Assembly: GCA_905250115.1 (NCBI GenBank)
Contig: CAJNOI010000121.1
Location: forward strand, 198,241-262,240
Reading direction: 5' to 3'
Origin: Adineta steineri
Taxonomy: Eukaryota; Rotifera; Eurotatoria; Adinetida; Adinetidae
Length of the DNA: 64,000 nt
The translations under genes and the position numbers were made by a program. The notes below the pieces were generated by a model, which saw only the letters and a list, made by a program, of their open reading frames with translations, was not told where the DNA came from and ran no database searches. Each line of letters starts with the position of its first letter. The first letter of the stretch is position 1. This document shows positions 1 to 12,235 of the stretch, piece after piece.

Positions 1-312
1 TGGTGTTGCTGATGTTGCATCAGTGCTAACTTGAGCGGCCGTACTTGGTTGTGTAGGACCACTTGAACTCTGGGGTGCTGCAGTGCTAGATGTTAAAGGT
101 GCTTTGGTTGTTGATGTTGCTGTATAAGAATTGCACATAGAGATGAGAGAAGCAAATGGATTACCAGCACATAACCATTGTATAACATCACTAGTTGGTA
201 CTTTTCCAAATTCAATCTGAATATCTCTCTTTTTCAAATTCTTTTCGCCATTAATACCAACAATCGATACTATACATACTGCAACAACAATTGCAAGTGA
301 TAATCTAGTCAT
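1..312 (-). CDS. Secreted Ser/Thr/Ala-rich protein, C-terminus beyond window
   Basis: An open frame starts at the ATG at 312-310 and runs off the left edge of the window, giving 104 visible codons. Residues 1-22 form a clear signal peptide (short basic start, then a Leu/Val/Ile/Ala core ending near Asn-Gly). Residues 23-65 are a compact segment with two cysteines (in WLCAG and SMCNS). From about residue 63 the protein becomes a low-complexity Thr/Ser/Ala/Pro/Gln stretch, as in O-glycosylated mucin-like linkers. No family is recognised. A role outside the cell is inferred from the signal peptide only. No intron is visible in this part. Confidence 0.6.
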   Translation of the reverse strand, partial: MTRLSLAIVVAVCIVSIVGINGEKNLKKRDIQIEFGKVPTSDVIQWLCAGNPFASLISMCNSYTATSTTKAPLTSSTAAPQSSSGPTQPSTAAQVSTDATSATP

Positions 313-1022
313 GTTTTGTGTCTGCACCAAACAAATAGTTGTAATTGTATTGAGGATATAGAATGTAATATGATGATATACTTATGAGAAATAAAAACGT
401 TTGCCTTCTCTCTCTCTCTCCCTCTCTCTCTCACTTTCTCTCTCTCCCTCTCTCTCTCACTTTCTCTCTCTCTCTTTGTTTCCTTCTACTAACTAGCGCA
501 GTGAAGTGTGACCGTCAAGCATTTTTTTCTTTTTTTCATAGCTTTTTCTCGCCTATCTTATACGATATAAAATCAAAACAATATATATTTTTTTTTCTGC
601 ATATCATCATACATTCGCTTAAGTTATATGGACAATCATGACTTTGATCGAAAATTGTTTTCTCTCATTCATTTATATCATACACAAGAAGGAAAAAATG
701 ACTCTTCTTATACCCATTTATAACTATTAGCGCGTTTTTATGCATTTTTTTCTTCATATTACATAGTTACGCATGAATGACTTGTCTTCATACATATTCA
801 TTTGTTTTATATGCATTTGAATACTCATATAACAACTTTTCTATGATTGTAAAACAAAAAAAAATATAAAGATATAATTGTCATTTGAAATAAATTCAAA
901 TATGAAAGAAGAATAGTAATCATGTGTTTATTTCAAACGAATTTTTTTCATTCGTATAAGAAAACAATATATAGATTAACAAATAGATCACCGGAATGTC
1001 TTTTAATTTTATAAATTAAGCA
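313..1022. repeat. Intergenic, with CT-rich simple repeat near 405-480
   Basis: The stretch between the secreted-protein start and the OTUB1 stop has no convincing exon. It holds a (CT)n/CCCTCT tract at about 405-480, made of two near-identical 30-base units. The remainder is AT-rich. Confidence 0.6.
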
Positions 1023-2137
1023 TTAATTTTCATATAAAAGATCATAATGGCCCGGTCGATAGAGTACTGTAATCATCGGTTGAAATGTTTCAGTTATTTC
1101 TTCATCGTTAGCTGAAAAATCATGTATAGTTAATGTTGATTGTTGACTTCGATCCATGTAAATAACTCGTAGGGGAACAACAGCTGCTTTAGTTAAAGCT
1201 ATTATATGGATATTATCAGATTCACGTGTCATTGGTTCAACTTCCTATTTACAAAAAAATAAAAATAAATAAGAAATTAGCTTAAAATAAACATACAGTA
1301 TTACAAAATTGTTTCATAGGTCTTCCATCTTCAATGAAATTTTCAAAAAATTCACGATTCATTTGAAGATATGCTGATGTAAATAATCTATTATAGAAAG
1401 AATTGTTTTTTTTGTCGAATATTAATTATTTATTCATTACCGTAAATAAGCAACAAAATAATCTGAATAATTTTCTGAGCAAAAACATTCAATTAAATTT
1501 GTTTCATTAGGATTTTTACGTATATTATCAATTATTTCAATGACAACATCTCTAACATCTTCAACTGTAAATTCTGAATATCCTAATTTAATAAGTTGCT
1601 CAGTTAATTTATTTGTTAATTCACGAAATCTTTCTAATTCACTATCATTATTGAGATTTCTTTCAAGATAACCAAATGCAAATGCACGATAAAAACAATT
1701 TCCATCACGTCTTGTACGTCGAATATATTTATATTTTTTTATTAATTCCTATGAAAATAAATAAAATATTGAAGTTTATTTTTCAAAAAAAATATTCTTA
1801 CTAAAAGTTTTTCTTGATAAATTTTATCATCTGATGCATATTCATGTTGTAATTCTGTTGTTGGAATTTTCGCACTTATTAATGGTTGATTTTCTTTGAC
1901 CTTAAAAAGAAATGGGTATTTTAATAGTAAACAAAATAAATCATGTAGAGATTTACTTCATTTTCTATTAGACGTTGTTGTTGTGATTGTTGATCAAGAT
2001 CAATGTCTAAATGAATAATTTAAAAGAATATAAATAATATTTTTATTAATTATTTTACCGTGAGATGTACAACTCAAATTATTTTTATCTATATTATCAC
2101 TGACCGATACACTTGTTTGTTCATGTTCGGTTTCCAT
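1023..2137 (-). CDS. OTUB1: Otubain-type deubiquitinase (OTUB1-like)
   Basis: Cysteine protease of the OTU family that removes ubiquitin (Lys48-linked chains in animal OTUB1) and blocks E2 enzymes. The six-exon model on the minus strand starts at ATG 2137; exon 1 ends near 2059 and the last exon ends with TAA at 1023. It gives about 282 residues, close to the 271 of human OTUB1. The catalytic motif Asp-Gly-Asn-Cys sits at about residues 91-94 (RRTRRDGNCFYRAF) and the catalytic histidine lies in the C-terminal YRPGHYDLLY (about residue 275). The N-terminal helix segment EYASDDKIYQEKL matches the family. Introns are about 50-60 bp with GT-AG ends. All catalytic residues are present, so an active enzyme is expected. 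OTUB2 is the alternative, but the N-terminal extension favours OTUB1. Confidence 0.92.
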
Positions 2138-4163
2138 AAATGTGGAATTATATTTAGGATGAATTAGAGATTTGTCACACTGGAAAAAATAGCAACGAAC
2201 GATTAATACGTATCTACGTTTATTTGACTAATGATTATATCCAATAAGTAGATTGAAATTAAGATGTCGCTGAAGAAAAATGTCGTTTTTTTGGGTAAAA
2301 ACAAAATATTTTAATCGTAGTTTCTAAGACTTGCGAGCAAATGTTTTTTATTGAATTTATATATCGATGATCGGATATAGAAAAAAACCCTCTAGAAACT
2401 ATTGAGGGAGAGAATAGTTTAGATCTTAAATAAGAAAAACTTTGGATGCCGTTGGAAACTTAAATTATGTATATGGAAAATAATACTTGCTCAAGTGATT
2501 CACATTTACAAGGAAAAAAACAAAAATGTTCTTTTACTTCCTTGGTGAATAATAATAACATGTGATATATATATTTTTAAAATCAAATACCTATAATCTT
2601 TCCAGTTGTTTTTATATATAAATACTTATTTAGATTTGCCGCCAAATTGCTCCGACATACCACCATTCAAATATAAAACTATTACCACAGAACTGTTCTG
2701 CCTTGGACTTTGATATTTTCTAATTCATAAAACTATCGAATGTAACTTGATTTATATATATGGCAGAATTGTACTTCCACAAAGGCATAATATAAACAGA
2801 AACATGATTATACTATTTACATTTAAATTCGCCATTTCCTTATTTTGATGATAATAGTTGACGATTTTTAACAAATACTTCTCAATCTTACAAAGTTTTG
2901 TAATGAAAAGAAAGGATGTGATAGCAAAAAAAGCATTTATATAAGAATATTACCATCGTAATCAATCACTTACTTCTTCAAGTACATTTTTGTTTAATTG
3001 ACGATTATCTCATCGGTAGATGATTTACCAGATGAGCAATCGTTTTTTTCATATCCATTTTATTCGAAAAAAACTCTGTTTAATAAGATAGGTATTGAGA
3101 CACTCAAAGCATAGGATTTATTTTTATATTATTATTAGCATGAGAATGATTATAATAATAGTAAATGAATGTTAAAACACAATTCTTATTTATTTGTTGC
3201 CGAACATCTTCCTCAATAAAGTCTACCTTCTTTCACAATGAATGCAAATATAATATACTGATCTTTGTTATAGACGAAATTATATTCTATTCCAACTTAT
3301 TTATTTGAATTCCCTATATTAACAAGTTGGAAAACAAAAATTAGAAATAATATATCTCTTTAATGTTTAATATAATTGAATTTCTACAATGAGAGATATC
3401 GATAAAACAATACTCATATCGCTGCCAGATATAGACGATCAGTTATGTCCTTATTATTACGGTCGATTAAGATAAAGCATTATTTTCCTAATGTATAATC
3501 TTGTTTATTTGCAGTCCTTGCTCTCAATGGAAACTCAGTTGACGTAGTCTGTCATTTATTTTTATAGACTATATACTTAAATGTGTTTCGTGTCAATCGG
3601 ATCAACAAGTATAATTTAGATTGGGTCAAAAGAGACAAAAGTTCTTCTCAAAATTTTCCCTTTATATATATCTATCTATAGTTAGATCTTACACATTAAT
3701 TGGATAATATACATTTGTTATGAATAATAAGAGAACGAATTACTTATAAACGTTTGCTTAAAGACAAAAAAAAAGTAATATTTCATATACGTCATTGTAG
3801 CCTAATTACACCTTTTGATTTGTTTGCGTCGAAAAGAAAAGGCCAAGGATGATTTGCATTCTATTGATATTTATGCTATTTGACGTAGGTGTTGAGTTCG
3901 GAAAGCTATTAAAAACAAGATATAACAGAAAAAGACATTGATTTTTATCAGACAATAGTGTACTTATGTGCCAGTCTGATACGAGTACACAAGAGATATT
4001 TCATACGTTTTCTTCTACATTACTCCTTGCAGTCAAAGGTCGACAATATGCTCTATCTTTATATATATAATATCTATAGAAATGTATGTTTTTTTCTCTC
4101 TAAAAGATATAATAAATCAATTAAATGCAAAATAAAATTTATTTCTGGAATAAAAAAATGTTT
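2138..4163. other. Intergenic, AT-rich, nothing recognised
   Basis: About 2 kb between two minus-strand genes, presumably including the OTUB1 promoter. Stop codons are dense in all frames. No RNA gene, repeat unit or exon with splice signals was recognised. Confidence 0.5.
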
Positions 4164-5000
4164 TTATAAACTTGAAATAAAAATATGTCCATCATATAAA
4201 TCTATTGAAAATAACCATTTATTGATTTTTTCTACGAAAGTATATAGAAATTGAAAATAACACTGAATATTTTCTGAATATGATGATGAACCTAGAATAG
4301 AAATCCACCATCGATATGGTTGTATTACTAAATGAGCAAGTTGATGATTAGCTACAACTGCATAGTTTGATACCAAAATACCATCGACTATTAATTTCCC
4401 ACTGTGTGTCAATGGTGCATAAAAACCTTGACTTTTAATCAAGCGTATATCTACAATAGATCCAGCTTGACTTATTCCATCATTAGATATGACTTGTAAT
4501 TGATCATCAATTTTTAAATGTCCAGCAAAACAAGGTTTTGTTTGATTAAAACGAAAAATTAAATGATTACTTGAAATTATTAATGGTTGTTGTTGAAAAT
4601 TATTTTCTACTGTTATTTTTAAATAATCATATATTCCATTATGATTTGCATGAATAAAACCATAAATAGGTTCATATATACGTTTACCTTGTTCATTAAT
4701 ATTAACAAGTATTTCATCTCCTATATTTAAATTTCTCATTGTTTTACGTTGTTTAGTTTTCGATAATTCAACTGTTGCATCTCCAGCAAAACATTTTGTT
4801 ACTTGATTTGTTTGACATGTCCATGTCCAACAAAATGTACCATTTACTGAAGCTTGTGTACATGTACATGATGTAGAATAACTACCACTACTACTAGCTA
4901 TCGTTGATGAAAGGCAAACTACAAAGAGAGTCACTGTTAAAAACATATTTAATGTATGCACATATCTGTTTTTCTTTCCACTTGTTTTATATGCGATCAA
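4164..5000 (-). CDS. Secreted Hint-domain (hedgehog-type autoprocessing) protein
   Basis: Single-exon frame of 278 residues. A hydrophobic signal sequence follows Met19 (MFLTVTLFVVCLSS), so Met19 may be the true start. A short Cys-rich segment (SCTCTQASVNGTFCWTWTC) leads directly into a Hint domain. That domain begins at the nucleophile position in KCFAGDATVEL and carries the block-B motif ISSNHLIF, with Ser in place of the usual Thr three residues before His. It ends in the Hog-like block FYAPLTHSGKLIVDG and NYAVVANHQLAHL. Established knowledge: Hint domains in Hedgehog and inteins self-cleave after an N-S acyl shift at this Cys. The Cys found in many Hedgehog proteins just before YAV is Asn here. 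No hedgehog signalling domain precedes the Hint region. Autocleavage is likely but not shown by sequence alone. Confidence 0.85.
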   Translation of the reverse strand: MIAYKTSGKKNRYVHTLNMFLTVTLFVVCLSSTIASSSGSYSTSCTCTQASVNGTFCWTWTCQTNQVTKCFAGDATVELSKTKQRKTMRNLNIGDEILVNINEQGKRIYEPIYGFIHANHNGIYDYLKITVENNFQQQPLIISSNHLIFRFNQTKPCFAGHLKIDDQLQVISNDGISQAGSIVDIRLIKSQGFYAPLTHSGKLIVDGILVSNYAVVANHQLAHLVIQPYRWWISILGSSSYSENIQCYFQFLYTFVEKINKWLFSIDLYDGHIFISSL

Positions 5001-5902
5001 TCATGCGTAACTATTTTTTTACTTTCTTACTCATTTATATCAAAATAAAATAATCTTATGAATCATTGGTTTCAATGAATATGTGATCAATCAACATCTG
5101 GTCAATTCTTTTTCATATTTAAAACAATATATGCCAACGAACGAACATACATATATACATACATACATACGTTGTTCATTGTTCACATGTATATATATAT
5201 ACATATCCAAGAGCAATTTCCTTTTGTTTCTTTCTTTCGTTTCCTTTGGCCTCGAACGAGAATAATAGGTCAACAATAGTAGTCTAAAGGCGTCGACAAG
5301 CATGCACATGTATATTTGAGCGATATTTTTGAACGAAAACGTGTTTGTTTAGTTATTGAGCTCGTTCGTTGTGTGCCCTTTTCATTCATATAGCTATATA
5401 TATTTATTCGTTGATTGGATAAACGAAAGAGAAGAATAATTTCGTTGGTAGAATAACGGTGTCACGAGGATCTGCATATATAGCTTCTTGCTTCTGTTCA
5501 TTTAATAGACGCGAGAGAAAGACAATACAGTATTGTATTTTTTTTTCTTCTATTTTTATCACATAAACGTGTACGTGTGCTTCTTTACAATGTCAGTTTC
5601 ATTTTAGAAGAAATATATCTACGAAGATTCATATCAGTTAATCAAGTATGTATTGATAAGATTTCTTTAGTTAAATATATATGTGTATATCTAACTGGGT
5701 ATAATATAAGTGATCTTCAAATTTGATAGTCCTTGATCAACAGACGACATCACTTTCTTCCTTCTTTTTCTCCTCATCAATGCCAGCTGTTGTTTTCCAG
5801 CCACTTAAAAGATACAAACAGCTCGTCTTTCATCATCATCTCATTTCTCTCAATTTCATCCATATTTATTTTACTAGAGAGATCCTTCTATTGTCAAAAT
5901 AA
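5001..5902. other. Divergent intergenic region and putative upstream aquaporin promoter
   Basis: This lies between the Hint gene (minus) and the first aquaporin leader exon (plus). It includes a CATA/TATA simple repeat at about 5150-5210 and pyrimidine-rich tracts. No coding exon was recognised. Promoter function for both neighbours is inferred from position. Confidence 0.4.
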
Positions 5903-8900
5903 ATGGAACGAGAAATGAACGAACATAAAGATCTTTTGGCCACATCGCCTGATGAAATTGCATTCATTAAGAAAACAAATATTGTCAAGTAAGTTAATTT
6001 ACGTGATTAGAGATTTCTTTTTTTATCGTATATACATAAGTAAAAACCTGCTAAGGGAAGGTCATTTTTTATGATTTATACAAGAGCACGTTGCAGAACG
6101 AAATAAAACAAAAACTAAAGGCATGATCATCATCATTAGAATAGATTCCCCTTAGAGATATAAAAATGCAATATCAGTGGGTGGGAAAGTTGTTGTTGTT
6201 CTTTTGCTTTGCTTCTTACGATTAGTTATTCTTAGAATATATCATACCATTGAGGCATTATCAAAGAAAAAAATTGACAGATGGATGACATAGCACTAAA
6301 CTAAAAAGAAAATATATATTACTACCATCGATCATGGATTATGTTTTGATAAAGTCTATTGTAAGCTACATATAAAAAAAAAAGTACATATTTATATAAA
6401 TCTATACATATCGAAGAAATTTTTTGCACAGATGGGATAGAAGAATAGAAAACATAATTGTTAAGGAAATAATTATTAAAGATTAATTCACAACAGGAAT
6501 CGAAGATAAAGAGCATTTATATCAATTTAACTATCGGCTGAGTTTATACTTTTGGCAATTAATGCAGATACTGCCATCGGTCATCCTTCATTCATGATAA
6601 TCACAATTGATATAGAGCAAAAAACAACAATGTCAATATTTGTCTGTATGTGCTTAAAAGCAAGAAAAAAAATGAGATGTTGACCTCAATGAATAAGAAA
6701 GATTGTCTATACATATATATCTTTAATACGTTCAAAAGAATAACAGAACGAAGATATGATGATAATAATGATTATCTGGTCAGTTAGACAATCAATTGAT
6801 CATTTATTATAATGCCTAAATTCTATTTTTATATTAAGATTCCAATCATAATTACTAAGCAGATGTTTTATTTAAAGAGATTTTCTTTTCTCGATCCATT
6901 TGTATATTGTCTGTCATTCGTTTGGACATGTTGGCTTTATGCCAAATATGTCGATAAATATAACTATTAACGATTTTTGACAATCACCATCTTATATGGT
7001 TGACAGTTCATTACGTACGGTTTTCTTTTTTTCTCATCTTAGAAAGAAAACAGGAAGACAAACTAGAATATAACTAGTTGTTATAGTTACATTTTGAAAA
7101 AAGAAAATGTTGAGATTGAGTTCGACACTCTATACTTTCTTTCTCTTTTATCATCATCATCATCATCATCATCTTGACCGAACGTGTGAATCTGTGTACA
7201 AACGGGAGCGGTGAGGCGGAAGCGCACGAAAGTAAGAAGAGAGAGAGAGACAGACAGGGAAAGAATAGAAGGATGAAAACCTGTTGTAATGAGGCCCATC
7301 GCACTAATTCCTGATTGGAGTGTCGTCCCAACCGAGTTCACCTCTCTTTCTGTTTCTTTTTCTCTCTCGTCTTTTTTTAGATGTGTCCGCTAATTATCCT
7401 TTCTCTTTGCTGTCTGCTCGTTTCTTTCCCGTTTTTTCTCTCTCTCTGTGCCTTTGCTTCTCCCTCTCTCTCTATATGTCTCTCTTCTTCCTATCTTCTT
7501 TCTACCGCATACCACATATAGTGGTTACTCTAGTCAATGAAACACAAAAGAAAGTAGTTGTCCGCAGAAAATTTTATCGCGCGTTCTCTCCTTCATTTCT
7601 TAATATATCTTTTGGTCGCCATCATCGTCGTCGACTTTTGCTTCTTTCTTTTTTTTTTTACTAACTATTATCAACCGCAAAGCGGACATATATAAACGGC
7701 ATTTCCTTTTTTTCATCTTCTTTCTTTTTGTCTATAGACAAGATTTTTTTTTCTAACATAAATTTAAATTAAAAAATAAAGAAAAGACTCTATGGCTACC
7801 GAACTTCAACTTAATGAACGCCAACCAATATTAACTTCATCCGAAGAAGTTAATCTTTCAAATCCTGTTACTTCAACAACAGTACCGGTTGATACTCATA
7901 CAACCGTTGTTCGAAAGTAAGTGAGCACCATATGTATGCATCAGATTACTGGTGTCAGCCTTTTGTTTTTATACCTTCTGCCTTTTTCTGATCGCCCGCT
8001 ATGCGCAAATAAATTTTTCTAATTAACACTATAATATTAATTTTTTTTGATTTGCATATCGGATGTAGTTAAGGAAGTCAAATATATATATATATAAAAG
8101 TGAAGAATTTCACACATAATTGTAATATGATAAAGCAAAACACATCTAGACAAACAATCGCATGTCTTTGTTTTTGATAAGATAACAAGGCTCATTCATT
8201 AGCTGTGTATATATATATATATACAGACAGATAGATAGATAGATTGTTCATTTCAGTATTCATCACATTGCCTTCATCATTCTAATATGTCATCAATCAA
8301 ATATGTATCCAACGGTTATGAAACTGAAGTATTGTAAGTAGGAAATCTAAGAAATGAGAAAAAGAATATGATATCCCTCCGGAAAATTGAATTTATCATT
8401 GTACGATAAGCTATATTTGGTTTCATTATTTAAAACAAAAAAATACTAATCATTGTTTTCTATTTAGAAATGTTGATGTTGATGTTGTACCCGAGGATAA
8501 AAATAAATTTATTCAAGTTATTCGTCCATTATTGGTTGAACTTGTAAGTTAAAAATATAATGAAAATATTTAACTTTGAATTTTATAATTTTAGATTGGT
8601 ACAGCATTATTTGTTCTTATTGGTATGTGGGGAGCATGTTCCGAAGGTGGTGTTATTGCTGCTGCATTATCATTTGGTCTTGCATTAATGGTTCTTGCTG
8701 CTAGTTTTGGACATATATCAGGTGTTCATTTTAATCCAGCAGTTACAATTGGTGTTTTAATTGCTGGTGAAATGCAAGCAGTAATGGCTATACTTTATGT
8801 TGGCATGCAACTCTTAGGAGGTAAAATTTATTTTGTTTTGTTTTGAAATGAAAAATTCAATGAAATATTTTTATAGGTATTGCTGCTGGTGGAATTTTAC

Positions 8901-9559
8901 GTTTATTACTTGTAGATCGTGTTTATCAAAAATGTGCTGGTGGAGCTACACTATTAAAAGAATATCCTGCTTACAATTTAACAACAGTTAATGGCATATC
9001 GTATCAACCAGCTGAGAGTGTTGGAATTTGGCAAGTATGTATTTTGCAAAAAAAAATTGAAATGATTTGAAACATTGAATATTAATTTAAGGGTATTGCA
9101 ATTGAATTGATTGTAACATTTGTACTTGTTACTGTTATTCTTATGGTTGCACTTGATACAAAATCAAAAACAGGTCTTGCACCAATTCTTATTGGATTTA
9201 CATTAGCTGTTAATATTCTTGCTGTGTAAGTAACAAAATGAAAGATAATAAAAAAATTCATTTAAAATTTTTTTAATTAATATTTAGTGGAGCATATACC
9301 GGTGGTTCACTTAATCCGGCTCGTTCACTTGGTCCAGCTATTTTTGCTACTCAATGGCATAATCATTTTGTTTATTGGATTGGTCCACTTGTTGGAGCTA
9401 TTCTTGCCGGTTTTCTTTATCGGTAAGATCTTTTACAAAGAAATATTGAATTTTTTTACTTTAATAATAATTTTTATTAGAACGGTTTGGGCTCATTATG
9501 ATCGTCGTATGTTTGTTAAACGTACAGGAACAACAACAACAAAAGTTGTTAAAGCATAA
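5903..9559 (+). CDS. Aquaporin with three alternative first exons
   Basis: MIP-family membrane channel for water or small solutes. Six common exons (8468-8543, 8595-8820, 8877-9034, 9092-9225, 9288-9422, 9481-9559) encode six membrane spans and both pore half-helices: HFNPAVT in the first repeat and [11 protein letters not shown] in the second, with the selectivity Arg after the second NPA. Three leader exons each start with ATG and end at a GTAAGT donor in phase 2: 5903-5988 (28 codons), 7792-7916 (41 codons) and 8287-8333 (15 codons). Any of them joins the common exon at 8468 in frame, giving 297, 310 or 284 residues that differ only in the cytoplasmic N-terminus. NPA motifs without the aquaglyceroporin Asp suggest a water-type channel (AQP1/4 or big-brain group). 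The sequence does not fix the exact subfamily. Confidence 0.93.
5989..7791. other. Aquaporin leader intron and likely internal promoter
   Basis: Non-coding stretch between leader exons 1 and 2 of the aquaporin. It is AT-rich, with a (TCA)n run at about 7152-7173 and strongly pyrimidine-rich DNA at 7340-7500 just upstream of the second leader exon. Short open frames here are low-complexity Ser/Leu/Phe strings and look like shadows of the CT-rich tract. Confidence 0.5.
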
Positions 9560-11263
9560 AAAATTAAAAGAAAAAAAAAATGAAACTTTTTTCAATTAGT
9601 TAAAGAGAAATAGGCGATATTTCATGTACGTGTGTATTTGTTGTTTTGATGTGTCTATTATTCATGTCATCTTGCTTATTTTCTCATAGCTATTTTCTAA
9701 TTCATCTTATGTTTTCTTTTTCTGTGTGTGTGTTTGTGTGTGTATATAGTTTAGATTACTTGTTAGAATAGAATACATTCAAATATGAATCTCTTGTTCT
9801 TTACTTTTTTGTCTTCTGTTGCTCAAAACAAAACAAAAAAAAACATATTCTTCTTTTGAGAATGATGATATTGTGTTGTGTTATGTGTATCTGTCTTCAG
9901 ATTAAAAAAAAATCATAACATCAAATTATTATTAGTCATTTGTTTTGTTCTCTTTTCTTTTTCTTCTTCTTCTTCTTTGGCTTGAGTGCTTGTAATACAT
10001 ATGGAACAACGTTCTAGTTGAATTCATATGTAAAACAAATTGCACGCTTGCGGTTTTTCTTTATGTTTATTGCACTTGTGGTTATGTTTCTTTTTGTTCT
10101 ATTATTATTATCATCATCATCATCAGCAGTTCTTTTTTTTTAATAAAGAAAAAAAAACGTTATATAATAGATACTAAATAAAATTGAATAATCAGCAGAG
10201 TAATTCATTAAGAAATTGTTAATATGCTAGCGATTAGCAAATGTACATTCATTTACTCTTTAGTGTAATACAATATGTCAGTCTTTTTTCTATTTGAGTA
10301 ACGATGTACTCGAATTGCTTGAGTAATTTTCGCCTAATTACATACAAATGTATTTACCTATTGAGCCATATAACGTAACATTTTCTCTTTCGGAATGAAT
10401 GACAATATACCATGTCGACATAAGAATTGTTATAACGGTTGTTAGATCGTTCTAAAGTCAATCAAAAAAAAAAAGATCATTAAATTATTCTTTTGTTTAA
10501 TTGTTAGTTAACAAGATCAGTCTGATAGTATTATTTATGTGTGAAATAACATTTTGTACAATATAAAATTTTTAGAAATTATTTTCTTAAGCTTTGAAGT
10601 ATTTATTGCAATATTTTAAGGCTTATTGCTGCTTAAGAATATCAATAGCAAAAAAGAGCAGGTGTGTACAAGATATGGTATAAGGAATATATATGATGAA
10701 CACTAGAAAGAATGACACAATCGGCAACAAGAGTCATTTGAAGGACGGAATTTCACCGAGTAGAATGTATTAACAAAGTTAATTGAATTTTTTTTTCTTT
10801 TGTTTCTACCGTTAAAATGCAACTGCTCTAGTAGGAGGTCACTTTATTGTATAATGTCTTATTATAAAAGATCCTAGTATAACTTCATAACAATGAACGT
10901 ACGGTTCTATTGTAACATATTAATCTTGCATATGTGACATGTGTTACATTTTAAATTGATAGTTCAAGGTTAATGTTCAATATTTTCTTGTACAATGATA
11001 CTTTTTGTTTCTTTTGTACCATGAAAAATTATAGCTTTTTTTTTTGTATTAGTCAAATTTAATTCAAAGCAATATGTTCGATGATTTTTAATAGATTAAT
11101 TGATTTAATTTTGTAGGATTAAACTCTTTTAGGAGGGATTAATTTTTTTTCTATTAAAAATTAGCTCTTTTTATCAGCTTAGTGAATGTAACTCAAAATA
11201 TTTCTATAACATTTTTCTCGTCTGTTCCATAAGGAATCATTTTGCAAGTAGAATATTCAATGT
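9560..11263. other. Aquaporin 3' flank and intergenic DNA
   Basis: T-rich and TG-rich DNA downstream of the aquaporin stop, with possible AATAAA-like signals (e.g. TTAATAAAG near 10140). No gene recognised. Confidence 0.45.
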
Positions 11264-12235
11264 TTAACCCTGAAGCGCCCACCTGGGGTCTACGCGGACC
11301 CCAACTAGTTTCATTCTAATGTTTTACATATACGATCGCAGATCATATTACACCACTCTAGATATGCTCTAGTGAAGAGTAGTAGAGTATACCATAGAAA
11401 GCATTCGCTTATCTCTTTTAGTCGTCTATAAGATAAATTACCTTGAAGTACATATATACGCTTTTTGCCAACCTAAGGTCCAACCGGACCCCATAATATA
11501 ACATCAGTTTCTGCTTATTATTTGATTATAAATTTTTTCTATTCATAGTTTATACATTTGTCCGCACATACGAGAGTATTCTATAGCTATATAATAAATT
11601 GTAAAGCATATCAATGACTTTCTTTTTCAACATACTTGATGTTGGTGCTCTTGCTACTTTTGTAGTATGGACAACCAAAAATTCTCAATGGAATGAAAAG
11701 AAAACTACCGTCGACATCTATTTCTAATGGAATTAGGTCATGATCTTGTTCAATCGCATTTGGATCGATGACCATATCAACCGCAGCCACTTCGAAAGAA
11801 CGTTCGAATGGCTATGCAGGCAATTAGACTAACAATAACTACTTCACAACCAACTATTGTTTCAACAGCTACTGTCAAGCAACGTTGTCATCTTTGTCCA
11901 AGAGAGCGTGATCGAAAGGTTATTACTCGCTGTTCAAGTTGCAATGCTCCCTGTTGTCCAGATCATCACATAGTTGTTTGCACGATTTGCAGCGCAACAT
12001 TTTTAGGATAAAAACAGATTATAAGAAAATGTTTTAAAAAAAAAGATAAAATAACGAAATATAGTTTCTCTTTTATAAGCTACTAAGTCTGTAAGAGGCA
12101 AATTATATACCCACATAATGCTATCATAGTATACTAGTTAAAACGCGTATTATATCTATCTTATTAGCTTGGGATCCATGCGGACCCTAGGTGGATAATA
12201 AGTGGCCGTCCTATAGGTGGGCGTATGAGGGTTAA
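11264..12235 (+). mobile_element. Decayed piggyBac-like transposon with TTAA target duplications
   Basis: The 964-bp element (11268-12231) is bounded on both sides by TTAA (11264-11267 and 12232-12235), the hallmark target of piggyBac. Its ends are CCCTgaagcgcccacct and the inverse of aggtgggcgtatgAGGG. Three subterminal motifs of the type GGGtCtacgcGGACCC occur near 11286, 11479 and 12171. The interior keeps only the C-terminal part of a transposase, which is frameshifted and has stops, so the copy cannot be autonomous. It sits in intergenic DNA between the aquaporin and RTF1. Confidence 0.85.
11611..12011 (+). pseudogene. piggyBac transposase C-terminal remnant
   Basis: The frame around 11611-11700 reads like the piggyBac segment after the catalytic core (SMTFFFNILDVGALATFVVW). 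It is followed by a shift into the frame RHLFLMELGHDLVQSHLDR with an in-frame TGA. The last part, 11808-12011, is open and encodes the cysteine-rich zinc-binding tail: CHLCPRERDRK, then RCSSCNAPCCPDHH and a CTIC pair. The N-terminal DNA-binding part and most of the DDD catalytic domain are gone. The stop and the frame change mark it as dead. Confidence 0.82.

Noticed and set aside
384-641. 85-codon plus-strand frame
   Set aside because: Translates a CT microsatellite into Leu/Ser repeats; no gene-like features.
7074-7664. Several overlapping open frames on both strands upstream of the second aquaporin leader exon
   Set aside because: They are made of Ser/Leu/Phe or Arg/Asp runs from CT-rich and (TCA)n DNA, overlap each other and have no domain or codon pattern.
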